In this document: piece after piece, positions 9,160-23,832 of the stretch | How the letters are laid out: the number at the start of each line of letters is the position of its first letter | How positions within the stretch are numbered: position 1 is the stretch's first letter | Assembly (NCBI GenBank): GCA_036897625.1 | Contig: JAYMTA010000401.1 | Location: 1-29,802, forward strand | From: Pelargonium cotyledonis | Taxonomy: Eukaryota; Streptophyta; Magnoliopsida; Geraniales; Geraniaceae | Direction of reading: 5' to 3' | Length of the DNA: 29,802 nt | Program-made: the position numbers and the translations under genes | The notes under the pieces: model-generated | Told to the model about the DNA's origin: nothing | The model's input: only the letters and a program-made list of their open reading frames with translations | Databases searched by the model: none

Positions 9160-11674
9160 ATGGAAGCAGAGGACGAAAATTACAGGAGAAGAGAGCGCAT
9201 TGTGCTTGTGGTCATTGTGGTGCTCGCTTCCTTCCCTCTGTCTTCTTTGTTCGTCGCCTTCAGCTACTACCGCTACATACGGAACAAAGTCTCCAAGCGC
9301 ATCAAGTACCTCAGGAGTGAGCCAAGTTTTTCACTTTCTGTTTGTTTCCCGGGAAAATGCGGGAAAGTTCATTTATTTATTTGTCCTTTTTTGAGTTTCT
9401 ACAATGGGTCGATTTTAAGAAATTATTATGAAATTAGTGTTCAAGAAAACCCATTTGGTTATTTTAATCCTTTTGTTTCGTTTTGATTTTATTTGGTAAT
9501 GCACTGAACACAAATGTTGGACCCAGAAGTTGCAAGTCCTTGATGTTGCCATTTAAAAGTTACTCATCGTTCAGCTTCCTGTAAAAGAGAAATGTTTTGG
9601 AAATTAATTGGAAATTTGGTAATATACATGCTTGATAGAATGGTGGCTGATGAATTATTGGTTCTTTCTCTGTGAAGGGATTGTTCCTGAGGAGAAATGT
9701 GGGTTTAGTGATTTCAAGTTGTTACTGAGAAAGGGATTCAGGTCTTTAGCTACAAGCAGCTGCATTCTGCCACTGGTAGTTTCAGCAATTCAAATGGAAT
9801 TTAAAATGGAGGTTTGATCTCAGTTTACACTTTCCGTTTTGGTTCTCTTGAAAAGGAAAGCTAAACTTGATTTTATATTTATTTGGCTTTGTCATTAGTG
9901 TTAGATCAAAGAGTTATATATGCAAATTGGGGTTTTGATTTAATCATTAAGTTCTTAGCTTTCTATTTTCTGTGATAGGTGGAATTGCTGAGCCGGTTAC
10001 GTTCTCAATATATGTTGTCTTTGATTGGGTACTGTTCTGCTGATATTCGTAAATTGCTAGTCTATGAGTTCATGGCATATGGTGGTCTCCAGGAACATTT
10101 GTATCCCATCAGTGGTGAGCAGTGGCTCTTTCAATGCTTTTATTATTTTCTACTTTTTTTTTAGTCATTTACCTACACGAGGCCTTATAAAAATACGAGG
10201 TAGAGAGGAAGTTCTTTGTAATTAATGTACATGCCAGTTTAGGTTGCAATGTGAGGTCTGGACACGATGGTTGTGTGCTTCTTATGTCGCTTTAATTGTC
10301 TGTCATTTTCTTTAGTTTCCCTCCTAATGGTTCAAATCATTAACAAGTTTGGCACTTTCTAAAGTTTTATTCTACTAGGGTTTATATACATTTTAACGGT
10401 TAGGAAACTTTAAGACAGTGAATCTAACTAGAATATCTCGCAATACCCACAATCATTTTGGCATCAATAACAAAATCAAATATTCTAATTCCATTGAGAA
10501 TTTTGCTAAGTTGATAATTAAACCAAAATCTATGCTTGTGTATCACATGCTTCAACTCGTTTCTTGAATTATGCTTTTCAGAGGCTCTTCGTTAAGTGAT
10601 ATCAATGTTCTAGCATTGAATCTGAAACACAGTTTCTTTTGTAGTGTGGTAAGAGCTTTCTAGAGTCGAGCAATTAATTACTATCCTTTTCTGTATGACT
10701 TTCTAGGTAACAGGATCACGCTTTAATATGCCGGATCAAATGTCTCCTTTAAGTTAGACTGGGAAACCCGACTGAGAATAAGCTGACAAGGGTTTGGAAT
10801 ATCTCCATGAACAAATCAGCCCCCCAGTGATTCACCGAGATTTTAAAAGCAGTAGCATTCTCTTGGACAGTCACTTTCATGCCAAAGTTTCCAGTTTGGG
10901 ATTAGCCAAGCTTGGATCTGACAGAGCTGGCGGACATGTATCTACTCACGTGTTGGGTACTCAAGTATATGTTGCACCCGAGTAAGCACCCATGGACTTT
11001 TAGCTTCAATCATTTTAAAAAAGAGATGAATTTCTTGCACACTTAGCTCTTGGGTGGATTTCTGGATTTGTAGAATCTCCATCAATAATTTTTTGTATTT
11101 TGTCATGTTTGGCCTTACAGGTATGCGTTAACTGGACATATGACTACAAAATCAGATGTGTATAGTTATGGGACTGTCCTTTTGGAGCTTCTCACTGTCA
11201 GAGTTCCCGTTGATATGAAGCGGTCAAGCGGGCTCCTGGGGAAGGTGTCCTTGTATCTTGGGTGGGTCCTCTACTCTCTTAAATTGGTTCAAACCTGATG
11301 TACTGATTCTTTTGAAAATTTCTGGCTTTCCCAACATATACATTATTGGTCCCTAACTTCTCGCTTGTCGTCTTATGCACATTGTATTGTGAAAAAAGGC
11401 TTTGCCCCACTTGACAGACAGAGAGAAGGTTGTAGGGATCATGGATCCAGCTTTGGAGGGTCAGTACTCAATGAAGGAGGTCATTCAAGTGGCAGCAATT
11501 GCCACAATGTGTGAGCAACCCGAGGCAGATTACAGACAGCTGATGGCAGATGTTATGCAGTCTCTGGTTCCTTTGGCGAAAAATCATCGGTCAAGTTCGA
11601 AGGCGGGCAGCTACTCGAGCTTTAATGCCCCCAAGTCTCCCAAGTCACTGACGATGTCTGAAACTATAAGTTAG
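9160..11674 (+). pseudogene. Decayed receptor-like cytoplasmic kinase (membrane-anchored RLCK, At3g58690-like)
   Basis: Remnant exons are 9160-9316, 9678-9811, 9979-10114, 10707-10981, 11121-11261 and 11399-11674. Exon 1 still encodes an N-terminal hydrophobic anchor (IVLVVIVVLASFPLSSLFVA) followed by a basic stretch. Later exons keep kinase text such as [61 protein letters not shown] and VPVDMKR. From memory this is closest to Arabidopsis At3g58690. Breaks: exon 2 needs a frameshift near 9716; a deletion at about 9796 removes the glycine-rich loop and the VAIK lysine; exon 4 has stops and frameshifts between 10725 and 10790; exon 5 needs a frameshift near 11229. The HRD-loop Asn is Ser (10854-10856), and DFG has become SLG (10893-10901). 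Splice sites are largely intact, so a non-functional transcript is possible. It cannot encode an active kinase. Confidence 0.9.
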
Positions 11675-12229
11675 AATATTGTAGTTTAATTTAGGCCTTT
11701 GGTAATTGTTTGGAGGATAAGCTTACCTCATGAATTGTATGTACTCAAAACTTTAGTTTGGTTAAATTGGCAACAAGCCAAGCTTGTCAAAGTTACCAAA
11801 CTTAAGAGCTGAACTGTGATTTGAATATTTCACTGGGTGGTTGAGACTCTTTCAACGACAATCAAATGAGGCCAGGATTTGGATATAGCTTGTCTGTTCT
11901 AGATCTGTCCACATGGTGGTGTTAGGATATGTTATTTCTCTGTTTGTTTCATATCTTGCTATCTCATTCATGGTGGATAAGGTTTATACATAATTTCAAC
12001 CTTTTATAGCTCCATGAACATGGTCATGGAAGTAGTAGATAAGAGGATCTATGGCACTCTATGTATGAAGAGCTGTCAATTGCCATAGCTCCTCTAGTTT
12101 TGATGAGGTTCGAGTAAAGGAAAATCCTGAACTTGTGCAGAAAGCCATGCAAGTTGCTTCACTATGATACAAGAATGCCAATCTGCCTTCATTTTTGTGT
12201 GTGCATGTCTGGCTGAAAGTTGAATGTGT
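11675..12229. other. 3' flank of the kinase pseudogene and spacer
   Basis: This is AT-rich sequence, beginning with what would have been the 3' UTR. A short stretch at about 12119-12160 reads ENPELVQKAMQVAS on the plus strand, which vaguely recalls plant kinase C-terminal helices. It is isolated and followed by a stop, so I do not call it a gene fragment. Confidence 0.35.
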
Positions 12230-12235
12230 GTTGCA

Positions 12236-12480
12236 CGATCTAACACGAACACGACACGTTATGTAATCGTGTTATCGTTTGAATACAAGCACGAAACGTT
12301 ACTAGGCTAATTAAATGGGTCGTGTTAACACAAGCACAAGCCAACACATTATGCACATTTAAGCGTGCACGTCACAACATAAGTAATTAACCGTGCATGT
12401 GTGTTTTGCAGACCCAACACGAACATGACTCCATACATAAACGTGTTGGGTCCTCCAACACGAACACGACACACATTACC
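12236..12480. repeat. CACGAACACGAC-rich dispersed repeat remnant with a short inverted repeat
   Basis: The block is studded with ACACGAACACGACAC, AGCACGAAACG, CGTGTTAACAC and similar words, in both orientations. It also holds a perfect 11-bp inverted repeat, GACCCAACACG at 12411-12421 against CGTGTTGGGTC at 12442-12452, with a 20-base loop. CGTGTT/AACACG-rich blocks of this kind are widespread in plant genomes, generally as transposon-derived non-coding DNA. Element class and true ends are not determined. Confidence 0.5.
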
Positions 12481-12489
12481 AACTCTAAA

Positions 12490-13640
12490 CTTTTGGATCC
12501 TTGCATTTATCTTGCAAGTAGCCTTTACTTGTACACAACTGGCAAAATATGATCGAGTAAAACTACTGGACCATAGCGTTTGAGTCGGTGATCTAAGTCA
12601 ATTTATCAGTTTCAACCCTCGATCAGGAACTTAAAATATTACTTATGATTTTACGTTTCCGAGAAATGAAGTCTTTTCTAAATGAGAGGTCAAACGTTCA
12701 AGTCATTTTTGTGCCGTGATTTCATCATCTTTTTTCTCCTCGTAACTCTCTCGATAATATATTTTTCATTTACTCGTAACGTAACAACATCGTTGACCTA
12801 ACTTTCTTTTTCTTTTAAAGGAAATCGATCGCTAAAAACACGGTTTTTTTTAATATTAATGCATAACTTAATTACTCCGCATAATCATATCTATTTTGAA
12901 TGAGATGTTAGATTTTCAAGCCACTTTCATGCAACGATTTTATCTGTTAGATAAGATCCTCGATCGATACGTTCATTAAACATAATTATAGTTTTGTATA
13001 ACGAACTAACCATGTTTACTTACCTTTTATTCAATTTTAAATTTTCCCAAAAAAGAGTAAATTGTTCACATGAAACATGTTCTCTCTTTGTGACAAATGC
13101 AAAACATAACCTATACCATTTTCCAAAAGAAGTGAACTGATCACAAAAAACATGTTTTCATCTTGGAGCCTATCTCAAATAACCCAACTAATCCTTAAAA
13201 CAAATGGTAATATTCACAACCTAATCATTGTAACTGCCAGTGTGGAATCATCAAAGGTTTTGGTCAGATAAAGGAAAGAAAAAAAACTGAAACAAAGCCG
13301 AAAAAAGGACAGTGAGGAACACATTTTTCAATTGCTAGCTAAGCACAAAGGCAGTTTCATGACTCTCTCTCTTTACCTTATTTGCTTAATTTAATTGTGT
13401 CATTAAAATACTGTTTATCCTAATTTAGACCATTTTTATGGTATCATTGACTCACAAAACTCATCATAACTGTGGACCCTCCAACTCATGAAACACCACT
13501 GGTCAAGATCCCATTATTGGGACCCATGTGAATATGTGATCACTGATCAAAAAAAGAGGGTCCACAGAAGCTTACCATGCACCTTCGCAGCACCAGATTG
13601 AGCCTCCACCCACCACTTCAGACAAAGGACAGAGAAAATT
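12490..13640. other. AT-rich intergenic and distal promoter of the GSK3-like gene
   Basis: I see no gene, repeat or RNA in this 1.1-kb stretch. The part nearest the kinase (13440-13640) contains GGACCC, GGTCCAC and TGGGACCCA words of the kind seen in TCP-factor sites. That reading is speculative. Confidence 0.4.
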
Positions 13641-13695
13641 TAGATTAGTAGAAAAAGAAGAAGAAGAAGAGAGTGATAGAGGAAAAGAAAAAAAA

Positions 13696-13707
13696 TATAA
13701 ATAATCT

Positions 13708-13754
<47 letters not shown>

Positions 13755-13769
13755 GGAGCTGTAATCCAC
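13696..13769 (+). promoter_or_regulatory. Core promoter and GA-repeat leader of the GSK3-like kinase gene
   Basis: A TATA box, TATAAATAA, lies at 13696-13704. About 30 bases downstream the sequence is a (GA)n tract from 13710 to 13754, with one GG interruption near 13742. Transcription would thus start inside the GA repeat and give a purine-rich 5' UTR of about 40 nt before the ATG at 13770. GA repeats at plant start sites bind BASIC PENTACYSTEINE factors (established knowledge). Binding here is inferred. Confidence 0.65.
13709..13754. repeat. (GA)n microsatellite in the 5' UTR
   Basis: There are about 22 dinucleotide units, almost uninterrupted, ending 15 bases before the start codon of the GSK3-like gene. 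The tract is likely to vary in length between individuals. Confidence 0.9.
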
Positions 13770-18707
<4,938 letters not shown>

Positions 18708-19522
18708 ATGAGGGAACCCTCGAGTCTTCTGGTAGAGGATAGATGTGAAGCAAAGGCGGGCCTCGTTGTAAAAGCTTTTGGGCAAATAAGGTCTTTTTTT
18801 CTCACTGCAAAGATGTACACATTATGCATGCTGGCTGTTCAGGTGAACGTGGAAACTAGTGAACCTATTTACCGAGTCTAAAACATACCGATTCCCTGCA
18901 TTTGTATATTATTTTGGTAGTAAAGATTCCAGAAAATCTAGGAGTATAAAGGGTTGAGAAAGTCATGTCTAAGCTAGGTGTAGGAGTTGCAAAAGTCGTG
19001 TAATAAGTTCAAACATGGTGTTGTTTTTCTGAGTGTAGGCCTCTGGTTTTTGACAGATTTTCACAACTGCAGGCTACTATTTCTTTAGCTTCATCTTTAA
19101 GTTATTTAAAATGCTATCGCCTTTTTGATCTCTAAATTATGTTCTTCAGCCTTTTCATCATCGAGCTATTTAAATTGTTAGGTTGCACGTTCGAGTCTGC
19201 AGAAACAGCTGCGTGTACTCTCGTGCACTGAGCTCTTTTTTCCGAGTGAAGTGTTTTCCATTTCAAGGTTTAAGTAGTATCCAAATTTTAGTTTTATTTG
19301 GCATCGTGAATGTCCATTGCCCAATGGATATAACAAAAGCTTCTGACCAGCTTTTACTGGTATGCAAATTAGCTCTGTTAACATTAGAGTCTGCAATTTG
19401 TAAGTTGTGTTTAGCAGCTATATTTAAAATAATTAATTCCACGAAACTAAATAACAAAAGTTTAGTGATGAAAACCACAAAATTGATTTAAACAAAAATT
19501 CTAATTCAAACGCTAGCAAAAT
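18708..19522. other. Convergent intergenic region (3' ends of the GSK3-like and F-box genes)
   Basis: The region holds the 3' UTRs of two genes that point at each other. It is AT-rich apart from a short SINE-like patch at 19177-19245. No further gene is visible. Confidence 0.6.
19177..19245 (+). mobile_element. Remnant of an Au-like tRNA-derived SINE
   Basis: The words TGCACGTTCGAGTCTGCAG, GAAACAGC, GCTGCGTGTAC and GTGCACTGAGCT, ending in CTTTTT, occur in that order. The plant Au SINE, as I remember it, has a box B (GTTCGAGTC), then GAAACAGCCTCT, GGCTGCGTACA and a TTAGTGCACCGGGCTGCCC end with T run. The copy lacks box A and much of the middle, so it is a truncated, internally deleted relic. 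A chance resemblance at this length cannot be excluded. Confidence 0.4.
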
Positions 19523-20776
19523 CTAGAAACTAGGGACAATCCAAATCGGACAACAATAAGAAGAGCGTGCGTATGGATCAGTAGGAGCATAATGCCGTTG
19601 AATACTTGAATCCTCCAAACTAAACACTCCGGCGTCATATCCAGCGCCATTGGGACGATCTAATGTACTCTCCCACATCATATTATTATCGTCGGTGTAG
19701 TAGATACAGTTTTTTCGGCACCCAAAGTGCGAAGAAGCTTTAACGGACATAGATTTGTTAGGTCCTAGAAACAAAGCACAATCTCCCAAATCATCTATTT
19801 TCCTCCACTCTTTTTTATCAAAAGCAAGCTCATACACGTAGAAATCTAGCGTCCTGCAACAAAGATCTTCACTTTGGTAAACCTCACGATACACCATCAA
19901 AAGCCTCCCAAAACAATTGACCAAGTACATTCTATCATAAGCGCGACGCCTTACTCCAACTGGAAGGAGAGGGCGCAAAGCAAAAACAGCTGCTTTTGGA
20001 CCCTCGAGATGGTTGAGGTCACACACGAAGAGATCTCCATACCAACGCAGAGCAAATACATGACCCTTGAAGTACTCGACATCTTCGACTGAAAGGAAGG
20101 CTTTGGCATTAACCCTAGTCATAAGAATCCACTTTTCATCATCTCCCGGTCTAGCGAAACATAAACTATTGTGCAAACCTAGGATGGCAAAAACCTTGGT
20201 GGTTTCGTCAAATACAATGATTTTGCGGATATAATAATTGCGATACCATTCTGGCTCCCTATCACCATCATCTGGCTCATTGAAAGTAGCTAGCGAGGGG
20301 AGGCTAACCTGAGCTCGAGTAAGAGGGTTAACAAGATTGATTTTATAATCGAGACTATAGGAACAGAGCCATCCAGAGGAAGAGCCCCAGCATCTCCGAC
20401 CACCTTGTACCTCTGGTAGCTTCAACTTGAAGCACTTCTTTTTGGATATGTTGTAGAACATCCTGTACTCTGATCCATCATCATTGTCGTCATCATCATC
20501 ATTATTCTCAGCTAGCATCGCCCATGGGAGCTCCTCCGGATTCCAATTCTCGGATATGTCATAGAACATCCTGTTCTCTGATCCATCATCATCACCATTC
20601 TCATCAGCTAGCATCAACCATGGGAGCTGCTGTGAATACCAGTTCTCTTTCACTGCAGCCGATTTCCATGAGCGACAAACACAAGAAAATAGAATGAAAT
20701 CATCAACTACTGTTAAACTCCTAGCAATAAGGCCGAGTAGATCGATAGGAAGCTCTGACCACTGGGGTGACCACAT
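19523..20776 (-). CDS. F-box protein with C-terminal DUF295 (KIB-type), single exon, 417 aa
   Basis: Proteins of this class are candidate substrate adaptors of SCF ubiquitin ligases. Residues 8-41 form the F-box (ELPIDLLGLIARSL ... CVCRSWKSAA). Residues from about 150 to the end resemble the DUF295 beta-rich domain, with the typical NPLTRAQVSLPSL stretch, a Leu/Val-rich middle and a C-terminal GVFSLEDSSIQRHY ... PIWIVPSF. Between them lies an acidic tandem duplication (residues 44-111) not expected in the family. The frame is open and uninterrupted. The ATG at 20776-20774 is the first in frame and lies about 60 bases downstream of a TATA box. The target is unknown. F-box/DUF295 genes duplicate and die quickly in plants, so an intact frame suggests, but does not prove, that this copy works. 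Confidence 0.9.
   Translation of the reverse strand: MWSPQWSELPIDLLGLIARSLTVVDDFILFSCVCRSWKSAAVKENWYSQQLPWLMLADENGDDDGSENRMFYDISENWNPEELPWAMLAENNDDDDDNDDGSEYRMFYNISKKKCFKLKLPEVQGGRRCWGSSSGWLCSYSLDYKINLVNPLTRAQVSLPSLATFNEPDDGDREPEWYRNYYIRKIIVFDETTKVFAILGLHNSLCFARPGDDEKWILMTRVNAKAFLSVEDVEYFKGHVFALRWYGDLFVCDLNHLEGPKAAVFALRPLLPVGVRRRAYDRMYLVNCFGRLLMVYREVYQSEDLCCRTLDFYVYELAFDKKEWRKIDDLGDCALFLGPNKSMSVKASSHFGCRKNCIYYTDDNNMMWESTLDRPNGAGYDAGVFSLEDSSIQRHYAPTDPYARSSYCCPIWIVPSF
20444..20647 (-). repeat. In-frame tandem duplication inside the F-box gene
   Basis: Two adjacent units, 20444-20551 (108 bp) and 20552-20647 (96 bp), are homologous along their length. In protein order the first copy reads ENWYSQQLPWLMLADENGDD then DGSENRMFYDIS. 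The second reads ENWNPEELPWAMLAENNDDD, a longer Asp/Asn run, then DGSEYRMFYNIS. The 12-bp difference is four extra codons in the GAT/GAC-rich part, so the frame is kept. The copies have diverged at about a quarter of residues, so the duplication is not recent. Confidence 0.85.
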
Positions 20777-20828
20777 GTTAATTACTCGCTTTCACTCGAT
20801 TGAGAGAAAATAAATCCTTTGCTATGAA

Positions 20829-20840
20829 CTATATATAAAG
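20829..20840 (-). promoter_or_regulatory. TATA box of the F-box gene
   Basis: On the minus strand this reads CTTTATATATAG, about 55 bases upstream of the F-box ATG, leaving room for a short 5' UTR of about 25 nt. No other promoter motif was recognised between it and the hexamer repeat. Confidence 0.55.
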
Positions 20841-20881
20841 AATAATTAAAGGGGCTACAATAATAGGAAATAGAAATATAT

Positions 20882-21034
20882 TACCTGACCGAAAATCAGG
20901 AAGAAATAGGAACAGGAACAGGAATAGAAATAGATATAGAACCAGAAATAGGAATAGAAATAGAAACAGAAATAGGAATACCTGACCGAAAATCAAGAAG
21001 AAATAGGAATAGAAACAGAAATAAAAATAGAAAC
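20882..21034. repeat. Degenerate GGAATA/GAAACA hexamer repeat with a 97-bp duplication
   Basis: Runs of six-base units of the type GGAACA, GGAATA, GAAATA and GAAACA fill most of this tract. The phrase TACCTGACCGAAAATCA, followed by GAAGAAATAGGAA, occurs at 20882 and again at 20979, so part of the array was duplicated as a 97-bp block. It lies just upstream of the F-box TATA box. On the minus strand it gives an open but low-complexity Phe/Leu frame, which is not a gene. Confidence 0.8.
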
Positions 21035-21939
21035 TCAAATTGGTTTACATATGATTATGAAAATTTAGATTAATAGGACATTTGGAGTTTCTGGTTAAGT
21101 TTTTATGTTTTTTTGGTCTGCACATTGCCTGTTCATATTTTCCTCGAGATGTCTAGTAAAAATAGACTCTTTAAATAATTGAATAACTTAGTCAAAGATA
21201 GAAGAGCATGAAACAAACTGATCTAGGATACCCCTCGAGACGAGATAGAAAGAGACTCGACATACGAACCCACCTTTCAGGAGAGAGACACCTTACCATC
21301 GAGACCGATGTAGACAAATCTGATTACTACATTCAATCAATTATTGGTTAGAAACTTGATTTTAAAATTATGATTTTTTTTTCAATCTCTTTTTATTAAT
21401 TTTTTAAAATTTTATTGTACCGTGAGATATCTTATGTAACGTTACATTACCTATATATTGTCACATCATAACAAAATAGAGAGAATATTAACAGTGTTAA
21501 AATATGTACTACTTACACTATGTAAACTTTAAATTGAATATCAAGTTGACTAAAGTTTCAAGTTAAATACTATTTAAACAATTTGATCAAAATTTGATAA
21601 CCAAAACGGTTTTTTTTTTCAATTTGATAACCAAAATGATTACAGTCTCTTTTTCATTCATTAACTCAAAAAATAAAAATAAACATTATTATAAATATAT
21701 GAGATATCGGATATTGCGGTTATGGTTTGGTAAACTGGGTAACACCAGGTCAAACGAGTTTTTACTTATTGGTCTTGAGATTATGGAGGTTGTGCTCTTT
21801 GATTCTTTAAATTAATGAAAGTCAATACTTTGAAGGTAAAAAAAGAAATATATGAGATAAATTGTGGGGGCTATGGGTACAATTTGTTTAAGATTTGATA
21901 TTCGCAAAATAATTTTTTTTGACTATGTTATAAATTTTT
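21035..21939. other. AT-rich intergenic sequence
   Basis: No gene is evident. An imperfect direct repeat, TTTGATAACCAAAA(C/T)G(G/A)TT, occurs at about 21594 and 21623. A short ORF at 21594-21815 is AT-rich with no protein-like composition, so I treat it as chance. Confidence 0.5.
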
Positions 21940-23190
21940 TGTGTCAGCCCCTGCCTAGATCCCACATGCTCCCATGAACAAAATAACATTTACAACATTT
22001 GAGTCATAATGATAGGATAATTTATGATAACAATATCGAAAGACATTGCAGTAATCAGGCAAAATTATTTCACACATAATCACCAATTGAAAATTAATCT
22101 CATTTCCAAAGCAAGATTATTTGAAAATACTTTTGAGTTTTTTGAAATTTAAAAAACTAAATAGCCAATTTGAAACACAAGTGCAAATAAAATATTTTTT
22201 TTATGAAATTTTGATTTAAATGATCAAGAGGCCAAAACACCACAAAACACTATGCTAACCATAACAAACAAAGTTCCATAATTCTAACCCTCGAAAGAAA
22301 AACTTATTTTTGTTCAACTTGTTTTCTATGTCACAAGACACAAATATAAAATTTTCATAAGCAACCTGTCAAATCTAATTATCTAATAATCTAAAAAGAT
22401 TAAGCTAAAACTAAACTAACATGCAATAAAACACAAGAAAAAAACTAGACAAAATAAACCTATTTAACTAAAAAATATTAGTAAAATAAATAAACAAAGA
22501 GATATAACCTGCACCGTGAAACAGGGCGAGTGGCGATGGTGTCGCTGCTGGGAGTGAACGACGGTGGCAGTGATCTCCGGCGACGGTGAGGGCGCGGTCT
22601 GAAGATGCAGGCTGCGACGCGTGGCGGTGAGCGGCGGTTGCGAGCAACGACGAGTGATGGGGGAGATTGGAGATGAAGCAGCTCCGATCTCGAGTTGCAC
22701 GGAGGAAGGATGGAAGCAGCTCGGAGCGATGGGCTCAGATCCAGCGGCAGAGCGGCCGGAATTGTGTTATTGATGTGGATTAGTGATCTATGGGTGTTGG
22801 GTTAGCAATGGAAGTTGAGAGGCTCTGTTTTGGCTGAGCTCCGGCGGCGGGGCGCTCAATCTCTCTTTGAATTGTCTCATTTGCTCTGAAATTTCTATGG
22901 TGGTCTCGGGAGAGGAAGGAGAAAGGAAATGGTTTGATTTGGGCCAAATTAATCAAAATTTGAATCAATCTGGTTTGAATTGAACCAAATCGGTTCACTT
23001 CAAAGTGAAGAAAATAATTGATTAGACTGGGCTAAGTATTGGGCCAAGAGGAAAAATGAATTGGGCTTGAATAAAGAAAAATAAAGAGTTGCCCAAACTA
23101 AATCCTAATGTCAAATATGTCAAAAACACGACACAAAAAAGTACAATAAAAAATACGACACACAATACATATACAAAGTCTAAATGTTAT
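21940..23190 (-). mobile_element. Probable LTR-retrotransposon remnant (solo LTR-like), boundaries approximate
   Basis: Read on the minus strand, the segment has the architecture of a plant gypsy-type LTR. It starts with AT-rich DNA containing several TTGGGC words, then a G+C-rich leader-like block (about 22500-22900) rich in CCGCCG, CTCCG and CATCG. It continues as a long T-rich tail and closes with GGGATCTAGGCAGGGGCTGA followed by CACA at 21940-21962. A terminal AGGCAGGGG(C/A)TG(A/T)CACA is familiar from plant LTR ends next to the tRNA primer site. I see no second LTR, primer site or gag-pol frame, and no clear target duplication. The right limit is uncertain. It could instead be a non-LTR fragment. 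Confidence 0.45.
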
Positions 23191-23832
23191 GGTCTTTTTT
23201 GCTCGATACTTGGTTCCTTCATATTATTATTTGCTTCTAACAAAAGATAATAAATGTAATTTGAGAATGACATTAACATAATTAAACTCGAGATAGTTTT
23301 CGAATCAAAATAATTTGTAACTAAATCATTGATTATGAAAAATATACAACGTAAAATGGAAAGTTCTATTTAATTAACTTATGAAGTCATTAGTTATAAA
23401 TATGTATATGGATCAATTAGTACAAAGATGTTTTAATTTAAAGTGAAGACTTGTGTTCAAAACCTTCTAAATGCAATTTTTTTCTTTCTATTTTAGAACT
23501 AATTAAACTTAAAATGGGCAAATAGATCAACAGAGAGATTATCCAACTCTTGCAAGCTTTCCTATCTAATTGGATGCAAAATGTGATTTCAATGTTCATG
23601 GTTGTGTATGTTCATAGCAATCACAAACAGAAATCATGCAATCAAATATTCATAGAGTCCATGCTCATAGCTACCTCCTAATGATTAGACCAACAATGAG
23701 GTGCTAATTCGTACGTCCAATGTAGCAAACTCACATCTCATGCTTTAATACTCAGAAATATCAGAACCATATATGCGTCTCTGTTTTTACCTTTTATGCA
23801 TTACAGACAATTTGGATTGGCATGCATCCTTT
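23191..23832. other. AT-rich intergenic and 3' flank of the small zinc-binding-type gene
   Basis: No gene or recognisable element was seen. The part adjoining 23833 is the likely 3' UTR of the minus-strand gene. Confidence 0.5.

Noticed and set aside
12119..12170. Short kinase-like text ENPELVQKAMQVAS downstream of the pseudogene
   Set aside because: Only about 14 residues, followed by a stop and without neighbouring kinase motifs, so a chance match is likely.
19178..19200. Possible tRNA gene, because of a T-arm-like GTTCGAGTC
   Set aside because: No acceptor stem, D-arm or anticodon arm can be built around it. The following GAAACAGC and GTGCAC words point to a SINE relic instead.
20829..21038. 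69-codon minus-strand ORF of Phe/Leu/Tyr repeats, resembling a membrane peptide
   Set aside because: It is the translation of the low-complexity hexamer array and has no independent coding signal.
22464..22998. Two minus-strand ORFs of 72-78 codons
   Set aside because: They lie in the G+C-rich part of a likely LTR and show only low-complexity Ser/Pro/His-rich text. No gag or pol motif is present.
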